Below, piece by piece: positions 1 to 5,795 of a DNA stretch of 9,646 nt. The DNA is taken from NCBI GenBank assembly GCA_022567055.1, contig JADFHU010000156.1:1-9646 (forward strand), read 5' to 3'. Source of the DNA: Planctomycetota bacterium (GTDB lineage Bacteria; Planctomycetota; Phycisphaerae; Sedimentisphaerales; Anaerobacaceae). How positions within the stretch are numbered: the stretch's first letter is position 1; each line of letters starts with the position of its first letter. The notes beneath the pieces are model-generated. The model did not search any database. It was given only the letters and a program-made list of their open reading frames with translations, and was not told the origin of the DNA. The position numbers and the translations under genes were made by a program.

Positions 1-233
1 ATCGTCCCCGGTTTTCCTCTGGGGGCATCAATCGATTCAATCCGGCCACCGGCAAACTTCGGGCCAAGAGTCTGCCATCCAAGGTGTTTGAACGGGGAAC
101 TTGCAGCCATCTCCCGATTCTTTTTCCACGCTGTCAGTCGGGCTTCTCCGCCCGTCACCGCGCCGTTTGACTGAAAAGCTGTTGAATGAAGCGCCACAAC
201 CCAGCAAAGCGCCATTGTTCTGAAAGTATGCAC
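1..233 (-). CDS. Secreted BNR/VPS10 (sortilin-like) protein, N-terminal fragment
   Basis: The window edge cuts this gene, leaving about 77 N-terminal codons open to position 1. I chose the GTG at 233 because GAGGA lies 8 nt upstream. The ATG at 215, in the same frame, has no ribosome binding site, and neither does the TTG at 248. A hydrophobic stretch (MALCWVVAL, residues 7-15) gives a signal peptide, so the product is probably exported. Residues about 45-70 contain SPFKHLGW, LGPKFAGGRIESI and a following GKPGTI. From memory this matches the first blade of BNR/VPS10-type beta-propellers (W..LGP...GGRI.SI...PG.TIY) common in Planctomycetota and Verrucomicrobiota. Such proteins are often labelled 'glycosyl hydrolase' or 'sortilin', but no catalytic residue is visible here, so the activity is unknown. 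It runs in the same direction as the M1-like gene but 451 bp from it, so it is probably transcribed separately. The reading frame and signal peptide are fairly secure; the family is inferred from a short stretch. Confidence 0.6.
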   Translation of the reverse strand, partial: MHTFRTMALCWVVALHSTAFQSNGAVTGGEARLTAWKKNREMAASSPFKHLGWQTLGPKFAGGRIESIDAPRGKPGT

Positions 234-684
234 AGTTTCGTTCCTCAAGGTTCGGCGTAATCTCGTGCCTTCTCCGCCCATAGGAAACATTTAATCATAC
301 AGACGTCGACTGATGACATCTAACCTGACCTACTCAATATTCGAACTTGTTTGATTCCAACGGGTTAGGCAAGCTTCCTGAATATCGATTTCCGCTGTCT
401 GGAGGAGGATTGGACGAGCGTAATGCATAAGAATCTCGACATTACCACCTATGCAGTCTCGTCAATCGTCAAGGCGGTCATCATGGCCTCGCGATGCTCT
501 GGCAGGGAGGAGTTCTCGTACACAAAAGTCCAAGATGTCGTGACGAAAATCAGGGCAGGTCACATCTCTTCTCCCATGTTGTTCCCGTTCTCGTCTCCAT
601 CAGAATGCACCAATGCTCCGCAAAAATCGCAATCACCAAACCAAGCTTCATCATGATTGCACCGACTGCCTGCCACCACCTGCC
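234..684. other. Intergenic region without a supported gene
   Basis: This stretch lies between the stop of the M1-like gene and the start of the BNR-like gene, both on minus. It should hold the 3' end of the first transcript and the promoter of the second. I find no strong hairpin followed by a T-run and no RNA gene. On minus, TATGAT near 291-296 could be a -10 box for the BNR-like gene, but no convincing -35 box lies 17 nt further out. A minus-strand frame from 654 encodes a short peptide starting MMKLGLVIAIF and stops after 34 codons. A second minus frame stays open beyond that point. This may be the relic of a small exported protein, but I cannot support it as a gene. Confidence 0.5.
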
Positions 685-3198
685 TCACCGAGCCCCACTA
701 CCCACGATCGCCCGGACAGCGTCCTCCGCCGCAGCGCGCAGATGAACATCCTTCGCGCTCTTCTGAATTCTCTCCAACTCGGGAATCGCCGCCGCATCCC
801 CTAACGTGCCCAACGCCTCAATCGCCGCCGCCTGTGCCCCGCGGTCCGGATCAACCAACCATCCCACCAACTTCTCCCGTGTCATCTCCATCAACTCATC
901 CACACGACCGATGCTCCCCAAAGCTCTAATCGCCTCAATGCGCAATTCTTCCCCCTTCGCCGGCTGCGCCAACCTGAGAACTGTCTCATAACTGGCCTCC
1001 CCACCCACCCGACCCAAGGACTCCAGCGCCGCCACTCGAACCCATCGTCGCGTCGGCTTCACTGACGCCTCCTCCAGACGCTTCCTCGTCCGCTCCGCCA
1101 ACTCGGTTGCCCCCTTCATTCTCCCCAACGCAACAACCGTCGCCCGCTCCACTTCCAACGCCTGATCAGCCCCGGAATACTTCAACAATACCTCGTGCGC
1201 CTCCCTCGAGGCCGTGTAGGCTCCCAACGCCCGCAAGACCGACGCCAGCACGCGCGACTCACCTGCCACCCTATCCACCACCCCCAGCAACGCACTCTCA
1301 GCCACGTCAACTCCCATTTCCCCTAGCATTTTCGAAGCGGCGGCCCTTACCCCCCAACACTCCTCCTTGCCAGCAATCACTCTTCCTAACACCTTCATCG
1401 CCCGGGCCTGCCCATGTCGGCGCAGCGACCTAACACCCATCAACCGCGACACCACCGTCCCTCCCCGACGCACCTGCCTTAGCTTCATTTTCAACGGCAT
1501 TTCGACCGTCACCTCCTTCAGGACACGCCCCCTCGGATCCACCCAGAACTGCGACGGCTCTTGCGGAAACTCAAAGGTAAAGGTCTCCAACGCTTCCCGA
1601 ACCCACACCTCCTTTTGTCGCTCCTCACCTCCGACCACAAAAGTCAACTCGAGCGAGAAAGTGAAGGCCGGCATCTCCTCATCGACAGGCTGCGTTTGTC
1701 TCACCGACACAGACACCCGCCGCGCTACAGGATCCCATCCGTAATCCACCTCCAGTCGGGGAATCCCCCGGCCGTGGACCCATTGTTGGAAGAACTGCTC
1801 CAGATCTCTACCTGACTCCTCTTCCAGCACCTGGCGCAGGTCAGCCGTTTCCACGCTGCCCCACTTGTGATGCTCCAAATACTTTCCGACCGCTCCCCAA
1901 AACAGGTCATCCCCCATCGACTGCCGCAACATGTTAACGACCCACGACCCCTTGTCGTAGAGTATCCCCCCGTCATGGGTGTAGATGTCCCCTAACTCAT
2001 CCAAATGACGGTCCACCAATGGCCGGCCCTTCTCGGTGCTGTCGAAGCGGGCGATCTTCCGTGCCATCAGCCAGAAGTCATACTGAAACCGCGCCTCGGG
2101 ATCTGCATCGGTATGGGTCAGCCAGAGCTCATGCAGATGACTGGCGAACCCTTCGTTGAGCCATGCCTCCGACACACTTCGGTAGTTCACCATCCCCGCG
2201 AACCACATGTGTCCCAGCATGTGCGCCAGGTAATGGGTCTGGGTTCGCTCCATCCACCACTCCCCATCCTCACTCCTGGCCATGAACCTCGGCCGAACAA
2301 AGGAAAACCCCGCATGCTCCATCCCCCCGTGATGATGATCCACCACTGTGATATGGCTGTAGCCCGGGTAGGGAAAATCGATTCCAATCACCTTCGAATA
2401 AAACTCCATCATCTCCGGCACGCGACGGAAGGTATACTTGGCGGCTTCCTCCTGGCCCTTCTGCGTGTAGGTCATCACCGGCCGCCCTCGCCACTCATCC
2501 CGCAGCTCAACCAACTCCCCCAGAACTAGGCCTACCAGATGCGGATCCGTCGGAATCGTATTGCGCCAATGGAATCTGGCCCGTCCGTCCAATACCACCT
2601 TCTCCACCAAAACCCCGTTCGCAACCACCGTGTAGATCTCCGGAACCGTCACATAAATGTCCGAAACCCAGCGCTCGTTCGGCCAGTCGTGAGTCGGAAA
2701 CCAGTAACGCGCCTCCAGAGGCTCGCTCATCGTGTAGACCATCAACGGCTTCTCCGGAACCGAAGCACTCGGCAACACAAAGTACATCCCTTGGGAAGGA
2801 TCATCCAAACGATAGTCCACCACCAATCGCATCTCCTCGCCCACACGCAAGACGCTCGGAAAACGGATCGTCAGGAGATCATCGTCATGGGAATAGCACA
2901 CTTGCTCGTCCCCAGCCCCAACCGTCACGCCCTGGATCTCCATCCCGACGGCATTCAACTGGACAAAACCGAGATCCTTCCCGCGGGGGCGAAGCCTGTA
3001 CTCCACCCGCCCCTTGCACCTCCGCTCAAGAAGGCCGTCCTGCGTGAATTCCAACGCCAGTCGCATGTGCAAAAAGTCAGCCGGCCGGTCCGCCGTGTAG
3101 CGTGCGTCATCGCGCCCCTCGGCTCTTCCCTCCACCACCAAGCAACTCCCCCAGACCAACGCCAAACTCCACAGCAAAGCTCGGCACATAAGCCCCAT
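685..3198 (-). CDS. Exported M1-type aminopeptidase homologue with HEAT repeats, probable pseudoenzyme
   Basis: The frame is open from a TTG at 3402. I place the start at the ATG at 3198 because the next residues (MGLMCRALLWSLALVWGSC) form a signal peptide, whereas the 68 codons upstream are arginine-rich and look non-coding; no start has a clear Shine-Dalgarno sequence. The product is 837 aa. Numbering from 3198, residues about 30-250 are the M1 N-terminal beta-domain. GGMEH (291-295) replaces the usual GxMEN substrate loop. H326-M-L-G-H330, 18 residues, then E349 in WLNEGFA is the exact zinc-site spacing of HExxH-x18-E, and Y414 in LYDKG matches the catalytic tyrosine. In active M1 enzymes the glutamate of HExxH activates water; here it is methionine. 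All three zinc ligands remain, so peptidase activity is doubtful and a binding or scaffold role is possible. Residues about 580-830 are alanine/leucine-rich helical repeats of HEAT/PBS-lyase type, likely a protein-interaction surface. The family is sure; loss of activity is inferred. Confidence 0.9.
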   Translation of the reverse strand: MGLMCRALLWSLALVWGSCLVVEGRAEGRDDARYTADRPADFLHMRLALEFTQDGLLERRCKGRVEYRLRPRGKDLGFVQLNAVGMEIQGVTVGAGDEQVCYSHDDDLLTIRFPSVLRVGEEMRLVVDYRLDDPSQGMYFVLPSASVPEKPLMVYTMSEPLEARYWFPTHDWPNERWVSDIYVTVPEIYTVVANGVLVEKVVLDGRARFHWRNTIPTDPHLVGLVLGELVELRDEWRGRPVMTYTQKGQEEAAKYTFRRVPEMMEFYSKVIGIDFPYPGYSHITVVDHHHGGMEHAGFSFVRPRFMARSEDGEWWMERTQTHYLAHMLGHMWFAGMVNYRSVSEAWLNEGFASHLHELWLTHTDADPEARFQYDFWLMARKIARFDSTEKGRPLVDRHLDELGDIYTHDGGILYDKGSWVVNMLRQSMGDDLFWGAVGKYLEHHKWGSVETADLRQVLEEESGRDLEQFFQQWVHGRGIPRLEVDYGWDPVARRVSVSVRQTQPVDEEMPAFTFSLELTFVVGGEERQKEVWVREALETFTFEFPQEPSQFWVDPRGRVLKEVTVEMPLKMKLRQVRRGGTVVSRLMGVRSLRRHGQARAMKVLGRVIAGKEECWGVRAAASKMLGEMGVDVAESALLGVVDRVAGESRVLASVLRALGAYTASREAHEVLLKYSGADQALEVERATVVALGRMKGATELAERTRKRLEEASVKPTRRWVRVAALESLGRVGGEASYETVLRLAQPAKGEELRIEAIRALGSIGRVDELMEMTREKLVGWLVDPDRGAQAAAIEALGTLGDAAAIPELERIQKSAKDVHLRAAAEDAVRAIVGSGAR

Positions 3199-3502
3199 GT
3201 GAGAAAAAAACGCTGACCTGCCCAACCCACTCCCTGCAGAGTCCTCTCCAAATCGGTTTCGAGTCCTGGCCGACCGGCGAAAAGCCGCCCACCCACCGAC
3301 ACCTCGCCCCAACCCCAACCGATACAATCTATCGTCACACATCTTTTTCATTCGTTGTTGAAGGACATCACTCTGTCCGGTTCCCCTCCCGTCCTCAATC
3401 AAGAATTTCGAGCTGCCCTCTTCCGGAATAATCGCCTTCGGCCAATTCCTGGTCCAAATTTCTCCCCCCTCGGAAAGGACGGGTAGACAAGTCCCAGTCT
3501 AT
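3199..3502. other. Region upstream of the M1-like gene
   Basis: Positions 3199-3402 continue the M1-like frame upstream with alternative starts (ATG at 3351 and 3342, TTG at 3402), so part of it could be coding if the signal peptide is internal. The remaining 100 bp up to the left inverted repeat should hold the minus-strand promoter, but I see no convincing -35/-10 pair. The last bases contain an imperfect hairpin (3480-3506) that runs into the inverted repeat. Confidence 0.45.
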
Positions 3503-3506
3503 CCCG
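3480..3506. repeat. Imperfect hairpin at the left edge of the element
   Basis: CGGGTAGAC (3480-3488) pairs with GTCTATCCCG (3497-3506) around the 8-nt loop AAGTCCCA, with one bulged base. The right arm runs into the first four bases of the left inverted repeat. No T-run follows, so it is not an obvious terminator. It could be part of the element tip or a chance fold. Confidence 0.5.
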
Positions 3507-3535
3507 TACGGTGTAAATTCACAACCGTGCCCAAG
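3503..3535 (+). repeat. Left terminal inverted repeat (33 bp)
   Basis: This begins CCCGTACGGTGTAAA and ends CCGTGCCCAAG. It matches the complement of 5742-5774 at 28 of 33 positions. The core CCGTACGG is itself palindromic. Confidence 0.75.
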
Positions 3536-3585
3536 GCATTTGTATTTCAGGAGTTAATTCTCAAAAACACTGCCGGACCTGTCTA

Positions 3586-3613
3586 CGTGTCTAAGGATAA
3601 CTACTTAGACACG
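3586..3613. repeat. Perfect 10-bp hairpin with 8-nt loop
   Basis: CGTGTCTAAG (3586-3595), loop GATAACTA, then CTTAGACACG (3604-3613). The arms are exactly complementary. No T-run follows. The position, about 50 bp inside the left repeat, would suit a recombinase or regulator site, or a structured 5' leader. Confidence 0.75.
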
Positions 3614-3696
3614 CAGAAAGCCCGCATAACAAGCAGTTTTAACAGAAATTCCAAACAGCCTCTTGCAGCGGGGCTCGGTTCAACCCATCATTCAGA

Positions 3697-3717
3697 CGGA
3701 CGCGAAAGACGCGTCCG
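3697..3717. repeat. Perfect 8-bp GC-rich hairpin
   Basis: CGGACGCG (3697-3704), loop AAAGA, then CGCGTCCG (3710-3717). The arms are exactly complementary. The sequence after it (CCGCCAAGG) has no T-run, so it is not a typical intrinsic terminator. Its role is unknown. Confidence 0.7.
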
Positions 3718-3895
3718 CCGCCAAGGATTTGACGATTGCATAGAATTAGACTTACAACACAAGTGGTGCGGCGCGACACAGCCCAAAGGCGCGCGCCACT
3801 CAACTTCATGCGTTTGTGCAGGACGCCCGCACGTGCCGGTCGTCATTATGGATGTAACCCGATAAAACTCATATTCAAATAAAGAAAATACGCAA

Positions 3896-5584
3896 ATGAA
3901 ACAAACCTATACGAACAACTATTTTCTGTTATTGGGCTTGATACTCCTCAGGAGTGGTCAGATGACCTCTGCCCAGACATTGAGTTTCGATAAGACTGAA
4001 TATGACTCAGGGGAAGCGATTGTGGCAACTTTCGCGGGTGGCCCCAATAACAGGAAAGACTGGATAGGTATTTATCTTTCCAACCAGGCTCCAGGGAGTG
4101 TCGCTTCTCGAGCTTATCTTTATGTCAACGGTAATTGCCGGGGTGACAAAGCCTATCGCAGCGGCTCAGTCACTTTTAACAGCGCCTCATCTTGCGTGAC
4201 ATGGCCTCTGCCGCCAGGTCCTTACTCGGCCTACTTTTTAGAGAATGACAAATACACGATACTCGACGGTCCGGTGAAATTTACGATCGCAGGATCATCA
4301 CGCGGCGACGGAACGCTTACTTTGGATAAATCGAGTTACTACGAAGGTGAAACCATTACCGCGACCTTTACGGGTGCCCCAGGCAATGCATTAGACTGGA
4401 TGGGAATTTGGGAAACGCCCAATGGTGGTGCGCCTTCTGCTTGTATAGCTGTCAAATCCGCTCGTTCCAGGAACTATACCGATGGTCACGTAGACGGTAC
4501 CGTGACGATTCACACACCGTTTGATTTTGGTGGCACTCATGTTGCCCAATTACTTATGAAGAATGGGTACTGTGACATTGCCGATCCCGTGACGTTCACG
4601 GTGCTCACTGGACCGACCAGTCGTCTCAGTGGACCAGGGGGCGGTAAGAAAGTGCTCTTTATGATGATGGATGGCGTCAGACCCGATGCTTTGGCACGGG
4701 CCAACACCCCCAATATAGATTCACTTATTCTAAATGGGGCCTACGATGGCAACGCCAGTACCAACTCTGCCACGTTTAGTGGCCCCGGCTGGTCAGACTT
4801 GCTTACGGGTGTCACCACGGCTAAGCACAATGTAACGAGCAACAGCTATACCCATGACATTAATCTAAAAGATTGGCCTTCATGGTTAGATATTCTTGAA
4901 ACAGAAGATGCCAGTATCAACACGGCAAGTGTATCCAGTTGGGATCTGGTCAATGCCGCGGTTTCTCATCATATTGATCACCGTGTGATGCATGATGGTT
5001 ATGCCCTCGGTTGGGACACTGCCGATTTGAAATGCAAGAATGATGTGAAAACCCTGCTTGCCGACACAGATGTAGATGCACTGTTTTTACCTTTTGCCTA
5101 CACAGACGAATTGGGACATGCCCACGGTACCCTTGCTCGGGAAACCATAGAGTATATTGAAGTGGTCGATGGTTATATTGGCGAATTGGTTTCTACCATC
5201 GAAGGTCGCTCGACATTTTCCAGCGAAGACTGGTTGATCCTAATGGGGACCGATCATGGTCGTACCACTGCCGGCGGTCATGGTGGAACGACGTCTGATG
5301 AGAAATGGGTATACTTCTTGGCCAGTGGTAGGGGTTCAGCGCAGGGCACTTCTGTTTCAAATGCATCCAATGTTGATTTCGCGACCACCGCAATTGCCCA
5401 CATGCTTGGTTCAGTACCCGCGCGATGGAATCTGGATGGAACAGCGCGAGGACTTCGTGTTTCGGGCGCTAGTGGCAGTGGTTCTACCGCCACTGATTTA
5501 CGGGGTGATCATATCGCAGCGGGTTCTCAAAATGCCGGTGGCCAAAAACCGGGCACCACAACAGTTACCAATTGCAATGACTGA
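3896..5584 (+). CDS. Secreted alkaline-phosphatase-superfamily phosphodiesterase with two N-terminal beta-domains
   Basis: The 562-aa product starts at an ATG with a weak AAAGAA ribosome site. A signal peptide (hydrophobic 9-18) likely ends at TSA|Q, residue 26, so it acts in the periplasm or outside the cell. Two related beta-domains follow. At about 28-132 are SFDKTEYDSGE and DWIGIY, with C81 and C100. At about 138-236 are TLDKSSYYEGE and DWMGIW, with C183 and C226. Each cysteine pair could form a disulphide. The catalytic domain (about 252-525) resembles type I phosphodiesterase/nucleotide pyrophosphatase. D259 (MMDGVRPD), the nucleophile S295 (FSGPGW, where many relatives have threonine), D404 and H408 (TDELGHAHG), D453 and H454 (GTDHGR) and H462 (GGHGG) supply a complete two-metal site. 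It probably hydrolyses phosphate mono- or diesters; the substrate cannot be read from sequence. It is the only plus-strand gene, lies within the inverted repeats, and has lower GC than the M1-like gene, which fits acquisition by transfer. The superfamily is very likely. Confidence 0.9.
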   Translation: MKQTYTNNYFLLLGLILLRSGQMTSAQTLSFDKTEYDSGEAIVATFAGGPNNRKDWIGIYLSNQAPGSVASRAYLYVNGNCRGDKAYRSGSVTFNSASSCVTWPLPPGPYSAYFLENDKYTILDGPVKFTIAGSSRGDGTLTLDKSSYYEGETITATFTGAPGNALDWMGIWETPNGGAPSACIAVKSARSRNYTDGHVDGTVTIHTPFDFGGTHVAQLLMKNGYCDIADPVTFTVLTGPTSRLSGPGGGKKVLFMMMDGVRPDALARANTPNIDSLILNGAYDGNASTNSATFSGPGWSDLLTGVTTAKHNVTSNSYTHDINLKDWPSWLDILETEDASINTASVSSWDLVNAAVSHHIDHRVMHDGYALGWDTADLKCKNDVKTLLADTDVDALFLPFAYTDELGHAHGTLARETIEYIEVVDGYIGELVSTIEGRSTFSSEDWLILMGTDHGRTTAGGHGGTTSDEKWVYFLASGRGSAQGTSVSNASNVDFATTAIAHMLGSVPARWNLDGTARGLRVSGASGSGSTATDLRGDHIAAGSQNAGGQKPGTTTVTNCND

Positions 5585-5741
5585 GGTAGTCATGAGGCCT
5601 GTATCCTGACAGAGAAAATGCATCCATTTGACAGCGTTACCAGCCGAAACCCATGCCCTCACACCCTCGGCCACTGCCAAGCCCCATTGAACCTTCAGAC
5701 TCCGACTCAATTTCTGATAATAAACCTCTCAACACGGCCCA

Positions 5742-5774
5742 CTTGGCCACGGATGTAGGTTTACACCGTACGGG
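5742..5774 (-). repeat. Right terminal inverted repeat (33 bp)
   Basis: The complement begins CCCGTACGGTGTAAA and continues CCTACATCCGTGGCCAAG, matching 3503-3535 at 28 of 33 positions. The 157 bp between the phosphatase stop and this repeat hold no recognisable gene or terminator. Confidence 0.75.
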
Positions 5775-5795
5775 CAAAAGACGGAATTCCGACGC

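Larger units (their letters stand above)
3536..3895. other. Noncoding leader between the left repeat and the phosphatase gene
   Basis: About 360 bp carry no supported gene. The stretch holds two perfect hairpins (3586-3613 and 3697-3717), a GGCGCGCGCC palindrome (3788-3797) and a segment resembling a decayed integron attC site (3752-3818). TTGACG at 3729-3734 could be a -35 box, but the hexamer 17 nt downstream (TTACAA) is a poor -10. Just before the phosphatase start, AAAGAAAAT is a weak ribosome binding site. Confidence 0.5.
3503..5774. mobile_element. Putative transposase-less mobile element bounded by 33-bp inverted repeats
   Basis: The two ends, read inward, are identical for 15 bp (CCCGTACGGTGTAAA). 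They then continue with CACAaCCGTGcCCAAG on the left against TACAtCCGTGgCCAAG on the right. In total 28 of 33 positions agree, with mismatches at 16, 17, 18, 22 and 28. Repeats of this length and quality 2.27 kb apart are the hallmark of transposon ends. GTGTAAA near the tip recalls IS256-family ends, but I cannot assign a family. The only gene inside is a secreted phosphatase on plus, the opposite strand to every flanking gene and with visibly different codon use. No DDE, HUH, serine or tyrosine recombinase frame is present, so the unit would need help in trans or is a decayed remnant. I compared 8-bp flanks (CAGTCTAT and CAAAAGAC) and found no target-site duplication. The right tip lies 21 bp beyond the ALDH stop. 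Confidence 0.6.

Noticed and set aside
423..656. Open plus-strand frame of 77 codons with GGAGGAGG upstream
   Set aside because: The purine run is about 14 nt from the ATG, too far to be convincing, and the translation has no recognisable domain and a low-complexity tail.
685..3338. Several open plus-strand frames opposite the M1-like gene
   Set aside because: They are rich in proline, histidine and arginine, as expected when a GC-rich gene is read on the wrong strand. The minus frame has clear domains throughout.
3697..3717. GC-rich hairpin considered as an intrinsic terminator
   Set aside because: No T-run follows it on either strand and no gene ends nearby.
3527..3865. Open plus-strand frame of 112 codons upstream of the phosphatase
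   Set aside because: It begins inside the left inverted repeat, runs through both hairpins, has no ribosome binding site and shows no protein-like pattern.
5500..5610. Possible C-terminal truncation or frameshift of the phosphatase at TVTNCND
   Set aside because: All catalytic residues come earlier, the tail is glycine/threonine-rich as a linker would be, and the frame that remains open shows no domain. There is no positive evidence of damage.
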